Assembly: GCF_001754075.1 (NCBI RefSeq)
Contig: NZ_MIEH01000008.1
Coordinates: 1-64,000, forward strand
Direction of reading: 5' to 3'
DNA: 64,000 nt
Source of the DNA: Merdimonas faecis
Lineage (GTDB): Bacteria; Bacillota; Clostridia; Lachnospirales; Lachnospiraceae
The notes under the pieces are model-generated. The model was not told the DNA's origin. It did no database searches and saw nothing but the letters and a program-made list of their open reading frames with translations. Below, piece by piece: positions 12,362 to 21,558 of the stretch (positions within the stretch are counted from its first letter, which is position 1; every line of letters starts with the position of its first letter). Position numbers and translations under genes: made by a program.

Positions 12362-12703
12362 ATGAAGTATTCTGAATCCTTGAAGAAGAACAAAGATTTT
12401 CAGAAGGTCTACAGTGAAAAAAAGTCGTATGCAAATAAGTATCTTGTTATGTATACGATGAAGAATAACACAGATCAAAACCGATTGGGAATATCAGTAA
12501 GTAAAAAAGTTGGAAACAGTATTGTTCGTCACAGATTAACAAGATTGATCAGAGAAAGTTATCGATTACAAGAAGAGAGATTTCAGTGCGGTTATGATAT
12601 TGTTGTCATAGCAAGAGTCAGTGCGAAAGGAAAAGATTATCATGAGATTGAGAAAGCACTGCTGCACCTGGCTCATCTTCATAAAATCATAGATCAGGGG
12701 TAA
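12362..12703 (+). CDS. rnpA: Ribonuclease P protein component
   Basis: The 113-aa basic protein cofactor of RNase P, which matures tRNA 5' ends. The signature RNR-type segment appears as NRLGISVSKKVGNSIVRHRLTRLIRESYR (about residues 40-68). It follows rpmH as in nearly all bacteria and is 6 nt from yidD. GGGAGA serves as ribosome site. Confidence 0.96.
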   Translation: MKYSESLKKNKDFQKVYSEKKSYANKYLVMYTMKNNTDQNRLGISVSKKVGNSIVRHRLTRLIRESYRLQEERFQCGYDIVVIARVSAKGKDYHEIEKALLHLAHLHKIIDQG

Positions 12704-12709
12704 TAAGAA

Positions 12710-12922
12710 ATGAAAAAACTCATGTTGAAATGTATTCGTTTCTATCAGAAGTATTTGTCTTGTATGAAAGGGTATTCTACCTGTATCTACTATCCGACCT
12801 GTTCCCAGTATGCGATCGAAGCGATCGAAAAATATGGAGCCATAAAAGGAGGGGCCCTTGCGGCCTGGAGAATCCTCAGGTGCAATCCATTTGCAAAAGG
12901 CGGATACGACCCCGTCCCTTAA
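12710..12922 (+). CDS. yidD: Membrane protein insertion efficiency factor YidD
   Basis: A 70-aa protein with the family core [33 protein letters not shown] and [17 protein letters not shown]. In other bacteria it assists YidC-dependent insertion. Positioned between rnpA and yidC, the conserved context. Confidence 0.95.
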   Translation: MKKLMLKCIRFYQKYLSCMKGYSTCIYYPTCSQYAIEAIEKYGAIKGGALAAWRILRCNPFAKGGYDPVP

Positions 12923-12957
12923 GAAGTGTGACAATAATATACGGAGGAAATTAAAAA

Positions 12958-14025
12958 ATGATGTTTAGTTTGCTGACTGCGGCAAACTGGCCGATCATAG
13001 GTCAGCTTTGCTGGCTCTTAGGTAAAGTTATGAACTTTATCTATGAGATTTTGGATAAAATCCTGCCAAGCGATAATGGACTTGTAGGATTATCAATCAT
13101 TATATATACAATCCTTGTATATACACTGATGATGCCTCTTACAATTAAGCAGCAAAGATCATCCAAGATGATGGCTGTTATCAATCCGGAAGTCCAGGCA
13201 ATCCAGAAGAAGTACAAAAACAAAAGAGACCAGGCAAGTCAGATGAAAATGCAGGAAGAGGTGCAGCAGGTCTATGACAAGTATGGAACATCCATGATGG
13301 GCGGATGTCTTCAGATGCTGATCCAGATGCCGCTTCTGTTTGCTCTGTATCCGGTCGTTTATGATATTGAAAATTATATTCCGGCAATCAAGGATGCGCC
13401 GGCTGAGGTAAACAGATTCCTGACCATCCCGGATCTGACGATCTCACCGACGCAGATGATCTCAAACAGCGGATCCTTTGGTCTGCCGGCGGCAGTGATC
13501 ATTGTAACTGCAATACTGATCCCGGTTCTTTCCGGTGCGGTGCAGTATATCAGTATCCGTCTTTCACAGGCTATCTCAGGACAGCAGGTGGACAAGGATA
13601 ATCCAATGGCAAGCACTATGAAGACGATGAATGTGACGATGCCATTATTCTCAGTGTTCATCGCATTTTCTTTCTCAGCAGGTATCGGTCTTTACTGGAT
13701 CGTCAGTGCGGTGGTAAGATGTGTTCAGCAGATCTTTATCAATAAGAGCCTGAAGAAGATGTCAGTAGAAGATCTGATCGAGAAAAATAAAGAAAAAGCG
13801 GAAAAGAAAAAACAAAAGCGCGGAGAACGTGCAGAACGTATCAACGCAATGGCTCAGACTAATACAAAGAGTATTAAAGAGTCTGCAAAGAAGAATGTGT
13901 CTGCGGAAAGTGAAAAGGAAAAAGAAAAGAAACTGGAGCAGGCAAGGAAAAACGCAAGCAATGCAAAATCAGGAAGTCTGGCGGCAAAGGCAAACATGGT
14001 GAAAAAATTTAATGAAAATAATTAG
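12958..14025 (+). CDS. yidC: Membrane protein insertase YidC/OxaA
   Basis: The 355-aa insertase helps fold and insert membrane proteins. Hydrophobic segments are at about residues 10-30, 38-60, 116-135, 170-195 and 230-255, with the cytoplasmic hairpin QQRSSKMMAVINPEVQAIQKKYK between the second and third. No lipobox cysteine is obvious at the N-terminus, unlike B. subtilis SpoIIIJ. The C-terminal 90 residues are highly charged (Lys/Glu), typical of Gram-positive YidC that contact ribosomes. ACGGAGG precedes the start. Confidence 0.96.
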   Translation: MMFSLLTAANWPIIGQLCWLLGKVMNFIYEILDKILPSDNGLVGLSIIIYTILVYTLMMPLTIKQQRSSKMMAVINPEVQAIQKKYKNKRDQASQMKMQEEVQQVYDKYGTSMMGGCLQMLIQMPLLFALYPVVYDIENYIPAIKDAPAEVNRFLTIPDLTISPTQMISNSGSFGLPAAVIIVTAILIPVLSGAVQYISIRLSQAISGQQVDKDNPMASTMKTMNVTMPLFSVFIAFSFSAGIGLYWIVSAVVRCVQQIFINKSLKKMSVEDLIEKNKEKAEKKKQKRGERAERINAMAQTNTKSIKESAKKNVSAESEKEKEKKLEQARKNASNAKSGSLAAKANMVKKFNENN

Positions 14026-14037
14026 GGGGCGGTTTTC

Positions 14038-14898
14038 GTGGACTATATTACCGTATCAGCAAAAACATTAGACGACGCGATCACAGAAGCGCTGATCCAG
14101 CTTGGCGTGACCAGTGACCAGCTGGATTATGAGGTGATTGAAAAAGGAAGCCCGGGATTCTTAGGTATCGGGATGAAGCAGGCCGTGATCAAGGCCCGCA
14201 GAAAGCATGAAGAGCCGGAAGTGTCCGAGCTTGACGAGCTCTTAAAGGAAGAAGTAAAAGAAGAGACAGCAAAGGAAACGGAAAAAGAAGAAAAAGAGCC
14301 TCAAAAGACAGCAGACAAGCCCGTCAGAGAAAAGAAGCATAAGAATAAAAAGAAACATGAGCCAAAGCACGAGCCTGAAAAAGCTGCAGAGGAAAAGGCT
14401 GAAGAGGTAAGAAAAGAGATTGAACTGGCAAAAGTAGAGGATCAGACGATCGAAGCATGTGAAAAGTTTATTTCAGATGTAATGAAAGCCATGAATATGG
14501 AAAATGTAAAGGTTACATCCTCTATAGATGAAGAGGGAGCTCTTTCCATCAATATGGAAGGTCCGAATATGGGAATCCTGATCGGCAAGAGAGGACAGAC
14601 TCTGGATTCTCTTCAGTACCTTACAAACAGGGTGGCTAATAAGACCCAGGACGGCTATGTTCGTGTGAAGCTGGATACCGAGGATTACAGAAGAAGAAGG
14701 AAAGAAACTCTGGAGAACCTGGCAAGAAACATTGCAGGTAAGGTAAAGAGGACAAGAAGGACTGTAGTGCTGGAGCCGATGAATCCATATGAAAGAAGAA
14801 TTATCCACTCTGCTCTTCAGTCAGATCCTGCCGTATCTACACATAGTGAGGGAGAAGAACCTTACAGAAGAGTGGTTGTAACTCTGGTACGTAAATAA
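14038..14898 (+). CDS. jag: RNA-binding protein Jag (KhpB)
   Basis: The 286-aa protein begins with a Jag_N domain (residues 1-50, SAKTLDDAITEALIQLGV...GFLGIGMKQA), has a Lys/Glu-rich linker (about 60-135), a KH domain with the GILIGKRGQTLDSLQYL loop and a C-terminal R3H domain (NPYERRIIHSAL). It starts at GTG after GGGGGCGG. It sits after yidC, the conserved context, and in other Firmicutes works with KhpA in RNA binding and cell-wall elongation control. The linker is unusually charged and repetitive. Confidence 0.95.
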   Translation: MDYITVSAKTLDDAITEALIQLGVTSDQLDYEVIEKGSPGFLGIGMKQAVIKARRKHEEPEVSELDELLKEEVKEETAKETEKEEKEPQKTADKPVREKKHKNKKKHEPKHEPEKAAEEKAEEVRKEIELAKVEDQTIEACEKFISDVMKAMNMENVKVTSSIDEEGALSINMEGPNMGILIGKRGQTLDSLQYLTNRVANKTQDGYVRVKLDTEDYRRRRKETLENLARNIAGKVKRTRRTVVLEPMNPYERRIIHSALQSDPAVSTHSEGEEPYRRVVVTLVRK

Positions 14899-14912
14899 TT
14901 CAAATTGAAAAA

Positions 14913-14954
14913 GAAGCTGTTGTAAGATATAATTTTTACAGCAGCTTTTTTATT
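14913..14954 (+). terminator. Terminator between jag and mnmE
   Basis: AAGCTGTTGTAA pairs with TTACAGCAGCTT around an AT-rich loop, followed by TTTTTTATT. It closes the rpmH-jag unit 16 nt before the mnmE start, which has its own GGAGAG. Confidence 0.85.
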
Positions 14955-14969
14955 CTGTAGGAGAGAAGA

Positions 14970-16430
14970 ATGAATATGAATGAAAGAACCACCATAGCTG
15001 CTATTTCTACAGCTATGAGTAATTCCGGCATTGGAATCGTCCGTATGAGCGGAGATCAGGCATTCCAGATTGCAGATATTGTCTACAGGGGCAGACATGG
15101 AAAAAAGTTAATGGAACAGAAATCACATACTATCCATTATGGATATATTGTGGATGGAGAAGAGACCATTGATGAGGTCCTGGTCATGCTTATGAGAGGA
15201 CCGCACAGCTATACGGGAGAGGATACGGTAGAGATTAACTGTCATGGAGGAGTCTTTGTAGTAAAAAGGATTCTGGAACTTTTGATTAGGTCAGGAGCAA
15301 GGCCTGCAGAGCCTGGAGAATTTACCAAGAAGGCATTTCTAAACGGAAGGCTGGATCTTTCCCAGGCAGAAGCTGTAGGAGATCTGATCGCTTCGCAGAA
15401 TGAGTATGCACTCCAAAGCTCTGTCAATCAGTTGAAAGGAAATATAAGAGATAAAATAAGTGATTTAAGAAATAAAATTATTTACCACACTGCATTTATT
15501 GAAAGTGCCCTGGATGATCCTGAGCATATCAGTGTAGATGGTTATGGAGAGGAATTAGAATCTTCGGCAACTGAGATGATGGAAGAAATCAAGAAACTGA
15601 TTGATTCGGCCGATGACGGAAGGATTCTGAAAGAAGGCATTAATACTGTGATCCTGGGAAAACCAAATGTAGGGAAATCTTCTCTTCTGAATGTACTCCT
15701 GGGTGAAGACCGGGCTATCGTTACCGATATTGCCGGCACTACCAGAGATGTATTGGAGGAACACATTACCCTTCAGGGAATTTCCCTGAATATCATGGAT
15801 ACGGCAGGAATCCGGGACACCAGTGATATAGTGGAAAAGATTGGAGTGGACCGGGCCAGAGATTTTGCAAGGGATGCGGATCTTTTGATCCATGTCATTG
15901 ATGCTTCTTCTCCTTTGGATGATAATGATTTTGAAATTTTTCAGATGCTCCATGGAAAACAGTCTGTGATCCTGCTAAATAAAACGGATCTGAAGATGAA
16001 GGTATTAAAAAAGGATGTTGAAGAGGCATATTTTGCAAGTAATCCTGCAAAATGTGAGAGCGATAATACTACGGAACAAAATGTATCCCATAAAGTAAAC
16101 CAGGATAAAATCCCTGAAATCATAGAAATTTCTGCAAAGAACAGGGATGGTATCGATCGTCTGGAGACTGTTTTAAAGGATATGTTTTTTGAAGGAAATC
16201 TTTCATTTAATAATGAAATCTACATTACGAATGTCCGTCAGAAGACGGCGCTCAAAGAAGCATACGATTCGCTTCGAAAGGTTGTGGAGAGTATCAGAAA
16301 CGGCATGCCGGAGGATTTTTATTCCATCGATCTGATGGATGCCTACGAGGCACTGGGATCTATTACAGGAGAAACGATAGGAGAAGATTTGGTCAATGAA
16401 ATATTCAGCAAATTCTGTATGGGAAAATAG
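14970..16430 (+). CDS. mnmE: tRNA modification GTPase MnmE
   Basis: The 486-aa GTPase works with MnmG to place carboxymethylaminomethyl groups on U34 of tRNAs. It has the N-terminal tetrahydrofolate-binding domain ([20 protein letters not shown]), a helical domain, a G domain with [21 protein letters not shown] and NKTD, and the terminal FCMGK carrying the catalytic Cys. The G domain contains a hydrophilic stretch rich in Asn/Ser (about residues 355-385) that looks like an inserted loop. It overlaps mnmG by 35 nt. Confidence 0.97.
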   Translation: MNMNERTTIAAISTAMSNSGIGIVRMSGDQAFQIADIVYRGRHGKKLMEQKSHTIHYGYIVDGEETIDEVLVMLMRGPHSYTGEDTVEINCHGGVFVVKRILELLIRSGARPAEPGEFTKKAFLNGRLDLSQAEAVGDLIASQNEYALQSSVNQLKGNIRDKISDLRNKIIYHTAFIESALDDPEHISVDGYGEELESSATEMMEEIKKLIDSADDGRILKEGINTVILGKPNVGKSSLLNVLLGEDRAIVTDIAGTTRDVLEEHITLQGISLNIMDTAGIRDTSDIVEKIGVDRARDFARDADLLIHVIDASSPLDDNDFEIFQMLHGKQSVILLNKTDLKMKVLKKDVEEAYFASNPAKCESDNTTEQNVSHKVNQDKIPEIIEISAKNRDGIDRLETVLKDMFFEGNLSFNNEIYITNVRQKTALKEAYDSLRKVVESIRNGMPEDFYSIDLMDAYEALGSITGETIGEDLVNEIFSKFCMGK

Positions 16431-18300
16431 TGATTCATATGACGTGGCTGTGATCGGTGCAGGCCATGCGGGATGCGAAGCTGCTCTTGCAGCGGCAAGG
16501 CTTGGACTGCGCACGATTATATTTACCGTAAGTATGGACAGTGTGGCGCTTATGCCCTGCAATCCTAATATCGGAGGAAGTTCCAAGGGACATCTGGTGC
16601 GGGAGATAGACGCTCTTGGTGGAGAGATGGGAAAGGTGATCGATCAGGCTTTTATCCAGTCCAAAATGCTGAACAAGTCAAAAGGTCCTGCAGTGCATTC
16701 TCTGCGGGCACAGGCAGATAAGGATAAGTACAGCCGTATTATGAGAGAGACTCTGGAAAATCAGGAAAATCTCGATATCAAACAGACAGAAATCGTAAAT
16801 ATCCTTACAGAAGACGGAAGGGTGACTGGCGTGGAGAATTTTTCCGGAATGATTTTTCCCTGCAAAGCCGTAATTCTTTGTACCGGCACTTATCTGAAGG
16901 CACGCTGTATTTATGGTGAGGTCAGCGCTAATACAGGCCCGAATGGCCTGCAGGCTGCCAATCATCTGACAGACTGCCTGAAAAATCTGGGAATCAGGAT
17001 GTATCGGTTTAAGACCGGAACGCCTGCCAGGATTGACAAACGTACAGTTGATTTCAGCAAAATGGAAGAACAGTTCGGGGATGAAAGAATCGTTCCTTTT
17101 TCTTTTACAACAGATCCGGAGGATGTACAGATTGATCAGGTTTCTTGCTGGCTTACTTATACTACAAAGGAGACTCATCAGATTATAAGGGATAATCTGG
17201 ACCGCTCTCCTTTATTTTCCGGTGCGATCGAGGGAACCGGCCCCCGCTACTGTCCTTCTATTGAGGATAAGGTGGTAAAATTCGCAGATAAAGAAAGGCA
17301 CCAGGTATTTATTGAGCCGGAGGGACTCCATACCAATGAAATGTATATTGGTGGCATGTCCTCTTCTCTTCCGGAAGATGTGCAGTACGCCATGTACCGC
17401 TCTGTACCCGGGCTTGAAAATGTAAAGATTGTCAGGAATGCCTATGCTATTGAATATGATTGTATTGATGCAAGACAGCTTCTGCCCTCTCTGGAATTCC
17501 GGGAGATCAGCGGACTTTTCAGCGGCGGGCAGTTTAATGGAAGCTCCGGTTATGAAGAAGCGGCAGCCCAGGGGCTGATTGCAGGAATCAATGCCGCCAG
17601 AAAGCTGCAGGGAAAAGAGCCTGTGATCCTGGACCGGTCGGAGGCATATATCGGAGTGCTGATCGATGATCTGGTGACAAAGGAGTCAAAGGAGCCATAC
17701 CGTATGATGACTTCCAGAGCTGAGTATCGTCTGCTTCTCAGGCAGGATAATGCGGATCAGCGTCTGACAAAGATCGGCTATGAAATAGGTCTGATACCGG
17801 AGGAAAGATATCAAAGGCTTCTGAAAAAGGAAGAGCTTATTGAAAAAGAAATTATAAGATTAAAATCGGCGACGGTGGGAACATCTGAAAAGGTGCAGAA
17901 TCTTCTTGTTTCCAGAAACAGTACTCCCCTCTCTTCCGGCAGCACTCTGGCGGAGCTGATCCGCCGGCCGGAGATTTCCTATAAGGAGCTTGAGACTATT
18001 GATGAGGGAAGGCCGGAAATGCCGGAGGATCTTAAAAATGAAGTGATCGAACAGATTGATATTTCCATTAAATATGAGGGGTATATATCGCGGCAGAAAC
18101 GGCAGGTAGAGCAGTTTAAAAAGCTGGAGAAAAAGAAAATTCCGGAAGATATTGATTATGATAAGGTAAAAAGTCTGCGGATTGAAGCAGTACAGAAATT
18201 AAAGGAGTACCGGCCAGTCTCTATTGGACAGGCATCCAGGATTTCAGGAGTTTCTCCAGCTGATATTTCGGTACTTCTGGTATATTTGGGAGGAAAATAG
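16396..18300 (+). CDS. mnmG: tRNA uridine 5-carboxymethylaminomethyl modification enzyme MnmG
   Basis: The 634-aa FAD enzyme partners MnmE. FAD-binding [17 protein letters not shown] is at about residue 20, the family signature [15 protein letters not shown] near 275, and a C-terminal helical domain binds tRNA/MnmE. The start inside mnmE follows GGAGAAG with a 9-nt spacing, implying translational coupling. Length is normal. Confidence 0.97.
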   Translation: MKYSANSVWENSDSYDVAVIGAGHAGCEAALAAARLGLRTIIFTVSMDSVALMPCNPNIGGSSKGHLVREIDALGGEMGKVIDQAFIQSKMLNKSKGPAVHSLRAQADKDKYSRIMRETLENQENLDIKQTEIVNILTEDGRVTGVENFSGMIFPCKAVILCTGTYLKARCIYGEVSANTGPNGLQAANHLTDCLKNLGIRMYRFKTGTPARIDKRTVDFSKMEEQFGDERIVPFSFTTDPEDVQIDQVSCWLTYTTKETHQIIRDNLDRSPLFSGAIEGTGPRYCPSIEDKVVKFADKERHQVFIEPEGLHTNEMYIGGMSSSLPEDVQYAMYRSVPGLENVKIVRNAYAIEYDCIDARQLLPSLEFREISGLFSGGQFNGSSGYEEAAAQGLIAGINAARKLQGKEPVILDRSEAYIGVLIDDLVTKESKEPYRMMTSRAEYRLLLRQDNADQRLTKIGYEIGLIPEERYQRLLKKEELIEKEIIRLKSATVGTSEKVQNLLVSRNSTPLSSGSTLAELIRRPEISYKELETIDEGRPEMPEDLKNEVIEQIDISIKYEGYISRQKRQVEQFKKLEKKKIPEDIDYDKVKSLRIEAVQKLKEYRPVSIGQASRISGVSPADISVLLVYLGGK

Positions 18301-18302
18301 AG

Positions 18303-19016
18303 ATGGATTACCAGATTTTAGAGCAAAAGCTTGGAGAGCTTGGCATAAAGCAAGATCAAAATCAGCTGGAAAGGTTCCATAAGTTTTATCAGCTTCTTAT
18401 TGAGTGGAATAAGGTTATGAATCTTACAGGAATTACGGAGTATGAGGATGTGGTGGAAAAGCATTTTGTAGATAGTCTTTCCATCATAAAAGCCATAGAT
18501 CTTTCCAGGATCCATACAGTCATTGATATAGGGACAGGCGCAGGTTTTCCGGGAATTCCCTTAAAAATCGCATTTCCGCATCTGAGAGTCGTTCTTTTGG
18601 ATTCCTTAAATAAAAGAATAAAGTTTCTGGATGAGGTTATTTTTCAGCTGGGGCTTACCGAAATTTGTACGATTCATGGGCGGGCCGAGGAATATGCAAG
18701 AAAGGAAGAATACAGAGAACAGTTTGATCTCTGCGTTTCACGGGCTGTTGCAAACCTTTCTACTTTGAGTGAATATTGCCTGCCCTATATACAGGTAGGG
18801 GGTATATTTGTTCCGTATAAATCTGGTGAAATAGATGATGAGGTAGAACAGTCAAAGAAAGCAGTACGGATTCTTGGAGGAAATATAAAAGAAGTAATGA
18901 AATTTGAACTTCCGGGAACAGATATCCACAGATCTTTTGTATTAATCCACAAGGAACAGCATACACAAAAAAAATATCCCCGCAAAGCGGGGATACCTGC
19001 AAAAGAACCTCTATAA
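18303..19016 (+). CDS. rsmG: 16S rRNA (guanine527-N7)-methyltransferase RsmG
   Basis: The 237-aa SAM-dependent methyltransferase modifies G527 of 16S rRNA. Motif I DIGTGAGFPGIPLKI and the CVSRAVANL segment are typical. It begins 2 nt after mnmG. The last 20 or so codons are formed by a hairpin that acts as terminator for the convergent gene, giving the unusual basic tail KKYPRKAGIPAKEPL. Its own 3' end overlaps that gene by 6 nt. Confidence 0.95.
   Translation: MDYQILEQKLGELGIKQDQNQLERFHKFYQLLIEWNKVMNLTGITEYEDVVEKHFVDSLSIIKAIDLSRIHTVIDIGTGAGFPGIPLKIAFPHLRVVLLDSLNKRIKFLDEVIFQLGLTEICTIHGRAEEYARKEEYREQFDLCVSRAVANLSTLSEYCLPYIQVGGIFVPYKSGEIDDEVEQSKKAVRILGGNIKEVMKFELPGTDIHRSFVLIHKEQHTQKKYPRKAGIPAKEPL
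18967..18995 (-). terminator. Terminator of the 19011 hydrolase gene, inside rsmG
   Basis: On the minus strand TATCCCCGC/GCGGGGATA with a 3-nt loop is followed by eight T (18967-18974). It lies within the rsmG reading frame, so both genes share this DNA. Confidence 0.85.
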
Positions 19017-19964
19017 CAGTAAGGTATGGATTGCTTCAATAAATTGATCCGGACATTCCATCTGCGGAAGTTCTTTACTGTCTTTTATATATTCGATCTC
19101 GATAGAAGGAAGGATCTCCTGGTAAAGCCTTGCAGATTCTTCCTTTTCTGCTGTCTTATCACCGATCAGTATAAAGATACTATTGTTCAGCTCTTTCATA
19201 CAATGTTTTATATTTACAGTCGTATATCTTCCGGCCATGCTGGCAAATAAGTATTTTGAAGCTGCATTGCCGGAATGGGAAGTTTCATAGCTGGTATCGA
19301 TCATACTGTTAGTAACCAGGTCTTTATTATAAAAATATTCTTCTTTATACAGTTTTTCTATTTTCTTTTTCTGAGTCAGTATATTGTACAGAAATGTTCC
19401 GAAAATCGGTATGTTTATCATCCGTGTCAACGTTTTTGTACGTTTGCTTGGAGATTTTGAAAGGTAACGTATATCTGATGGATTTACCATCACGATCTGA
19501 TCAATAATAGAGGAATCATTCTGACAGGCAGCGACAGCAAAAGATCCAGATTCGCCGGCCGCAATCACGTCACACTTCTCTCCTACTACATGTTTGATAA
19601 AGTCACTTATAAGCTGTACATAAAGATAATTGGTATAGATCAGATTAGGTTTATCAGATCTTCCGCAGCCAAGCAGATCAATACAATATACTTTATTTGT
19701 TTTCGCAAGCTTTTCTTTTATAAAATGCCATTCATGCCCGGAACTAAAGGTGGAAAGATTGTGCAGTAATAAAACAGGCTTTCCTTCACCAGATTCCGTA
19801 TAATATATCTTTCCAAACTTCCACTCATAATAAGAACCTGATGGACTGCTTAAAAGATTGTCCAATGTGGCAGAAAAATAAACAAATTTATTGATCAGAT
19901 GTATTGTCAGTGTTGTAGCTCCGGCGAGAGCTGTTCCCAGGATTAGATTTCTTTTCCAACTCAT
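19011..19964 (-). CDS. Alpha/beta hydrolase, membrane anchored
   Basis: A protein of 317 aa from the ATG at 19964, which has GGAG at the right distance; an ATG at 19979 is in frame. Residues 5-28 are hydrophobic (signal anchor). The alpha/beta hydrolase core shows LLLHNLSTFSSGHEW (oxyanion region), DLLGCGRSDKP, and the nucleophile elbow AAGESGS with Ser. A late acid (GDKTAEKEES) is plausible. The usual final HxxxxE-type His is not obvious in LPQMECPDQF, where a family His is often seen, so the catalytic triad may be incomplete. The substrate is unknown. Upstream lies the 132-bp tandem array, whose leftward promoter could feed this gene. Confidence 0.75.
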   Translation of the reverse strand: MSWKRNLILGTALAGATTLTIHLINKFVYFSATLDNLLSSPSGSYYEWKFGKIYYTESGEGKPVLLLHNLSTFSSGHEWHFIKEKLAKTNKVYCIDLLGCGRSDKPNLIYTNYLYVQLISDFIKHVVGEKCDVIAAGESGSFAVAACQNDSSIIDQIVMVNPSDIRYLSKSPSKRTKTLTRMINIPIFGTFLYNILTQKKKIEKLYKEEYFYNKDLVTNSMIDTSYETSHSGNAASKYLFASMAGRYTTVNIKHCMKELNNSIFILIGDKTAEKEESARLYQEILPSIEIEYIKDSKELPQMECPDQFIEAIHTLLL

Positions 19965-20065
19965 AAATTTATACTCCATATTATAAAAATGTTACAGATT
20001 TCTCTGAATCCAATTTCCTAAAAAGATGTTTCATTTGATAGAATGTCCGATATCATTATTTCACA

Positions 20066-20461
20066 CGCGCAGGGAAGGAAGCGGCTGCGTATGCAGACAT
20101 TTACTTTCCAAGCTGTGGCCTGCCGGTATAATTCCTGCAAAGCAGGGTGGGCCGAATTATCGGTTTTGATTACACCTCGTGCAATCATTATACCACATGT
20201 GCAGGGGAGGAAGCGGCTGCGTATGCAGACATTTACTTTCCAAGCTGTGGCCTGCCGGTATAATTTCTGCGAAGCAGAGCGAACCGACTTATCAGTTCGG
20301 ATTGCACTTTGTGCAATCATTATACCACATGCGAAGGGAAGGAAGCGGCTGCGTATGCAGACATTTACTTTCCAAGCTGTGGCCTGCCGGTATAATTTCT
20401 GCGAAGCAGAGCGAACCGACTTGTCGGTTCAGATTGCACTTTGTGCAATCATTATACCATA
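20066..20461 (-). repeat. Tandem array of three 132-bp units, each with a cloverleaf-like 70-nt module
   Basis: Three units repeat with an exact 132-bp period (GCGGCTGCG at 20081, 20213, 20345). In each, a 70-nt module (20125-20194, 20257-20326, 20389-20458) is bounded by GGTATAAT/ATTATACC and holds three hairpins. On the minus strand these are GATTGCAC/GTGCAATC, GAACCGA/TCGGTTC and TCTGC/GCAGA. Differences between copies fall in loops or keep pairing: TCTGC/GCAGA becomes CCTGC/GCAGG, and two single changes become G-U on the minus strand; the middle hairpin of copy 1 is weaker. The 62-nt linker is almost identical in all copies. Every frame stays open because 132 is a multiple of 3; no protein is claimed. 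Confidence 0.85.
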
Positions 20462-20479
20462 TTTACTATGTTGGGTCAA
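20451..20479 (-). promoter_or_regulatory. Leftward promoter at the head of the tandem array
   Basis: On the minus strand TTGACC (20474-20479), 17 nt, TATAAT (20451-20456). The -10 box is the outer arm of the third module. The same TATAAT recurs in copies 1 and 2 with an extended -10 (TGTGGTATAAT) but no good -35. Transcription would cross the array toward the hydrolase gene. Confidence 0.7.
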
Positions 20480-20491
20480 AATGTATGTATA

Positions 20492-20507
20492 TGTTTCACG
20501 TGAAACA
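20492..20507. other. parS: parS site 1
   Basis: Perfect 16-bp palindrome TGTTTCACGTGAAACA, the consensus ParB-binding parS. It is 285 bp before parA and about 8.5 kb from oriC. Confidence 0.95.
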
Positions 20508-20558
20508 TCCTGAATAATATTTATAAATCAGATAAATGATAAACAGTATAAATTAAAA

Positions 20559-20574
20559 TGTTTCACGTGAAACA
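20559..20574. other. parS: parS site 2
   Basis: Second exact TGTTTCACGTGAAACA, 67 bp from the first. Confidence 0.95.
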
Positions 20575-20695
20575 TTAAGTGAAAAGCATAAAAATGAGCA
20601 ATAGTATAAGTCTACTTGAATATATAATATGTACTAGCAAAACGACCAAAACGAATGTATTTTTAAAAGCAAAATAAAGAAAAACCGAGAAAATA

Positions 20696-20711
20696 TGTTT
20701 CACGTGAAACA
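20696..20711. other. parS: parS site 3
   Basis: Third exact TGTTTCACGTGAAACA, 65 bp before the parA start and close to the parA promoter region (TATACT near 20740), so ParB bound here could also affect parAB expression. Confidence 0.95.
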
Positions 20712-20776
20712 TTTTGTAGATAAGTATTTGAAAAAGTGCTATACTAAATTCATACTGAATAGAAAGGTGAAAAAAG

Positions 20777-21544
20777 ATGGGTAGAGTTATAGCAGTTGCT
20801 AATCAAAAGGGTGGCGTCGGAAAAACCACAACAGCTATTAATCTTTCTGCATGTCTGGCCGAAAAAGGACAAAAAGTTCTTGCAATAGATATGGATCCGC
20901 AGGGAAATATGTCAAGCGGACTGGGGCTGGATAAAGATTCGATTGACAGAACAGTATATGACATTATTATCGGAGAATCTAACATTGAGGAAGTGCTGCA
21001 GAAAGAGGTTCTGGAAAATGTTGATATACTGCCTGCAAATATCGATTTGTCAGCTGCCGAAATAGAATTAATAGGGATTGACGATAAGGAATATATTATC
21101 CGAAATGCTATCGGGGCTATTAAGGATCAATATGATTTTATTATTATAGACTGTCCGCCTTCGTTAAGTATGCTGACAATCAATGCAATGACCACGGCAG
21201 ACTCAGTTCTTGTTCCGATACAGTGTGAATATTACGCATTGGAAGGACTAAGTCAGTTGATACATACGGTTGAGTTGGTAAAGAACAGACTAAATGAAAA
21301 GCTTGAAATAGAAGGTGTTGTATTTACCATGTATGATGCCAGGACGAATCTTTCACTGCAGGTTGTCGAAAATGTAAAGGATAATCTTCAGCAGAACATC
21401 TATAAGACTATTATTCCAAGAAATATTCGTCTTGCAGAAGCTCCGAGTTATGGGATGCCGATTAATAAATATGATCCGAAATCTGCGGGATGCGACAGTT
21501 ATATGCGGCTAGCGGATGAAGTGATGAACAGAGATGTATCATAG
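20777..21544 (+). CDS. parA: Chromosome partitioning ATPase ParA (Soj)
   Basis: The 255-aa ATPase has the deviant Walker A KGGVGKTT (about residue 11), MDPQGNMSSGLG, the switch DCPPSL and a short N-terminus lacking a helix-turn-helix, as in chromosomal Soj-type ParA. It acts with ParB-parS in origin segregation and influences DnaA activity in relatives. AAAGGTG precedes the ATG. parB follows 14 nt later. Confidence 0.96.
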   Translation: MGRVIAVANQKGGVGKTTTAINLSACLAEKGQKVLAIDMDPQGNMSSGLGLDKDSIDRTVYDIIIGESNIEEVLQKEVLENVDILPANIDLSAAEIELIGIDDKEYIIRNAIGAIKDQYDFIIIDCPPSLSMLTINAMTTADSVLVPIQCEYYALEGLSQLIHTVELVKNRLNEKLEIEGVVFTMYDARTNLSLQVVENVKDNLQQNIYKTIIPRNIRLAEAPSYGMPINKYDPKSAGCDSYMRLADEVMNRDVS

Positions 21545-21558
21545 ATGGAGGAATTCTT

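Noticed and set aside
20066-20461. CRISPR array
   Set aside because: Units are 132 bp, nearly identical throughout and lack unique spacers.
20043-20513. Open frame of 156 codons with 44-residue repeats across the tandem array
   Set aside because: The 132-bp period is divisible by 3, so several frames on both strands stay open. No ribosome site, and substitutions between copies favour base pairing rather than codons.
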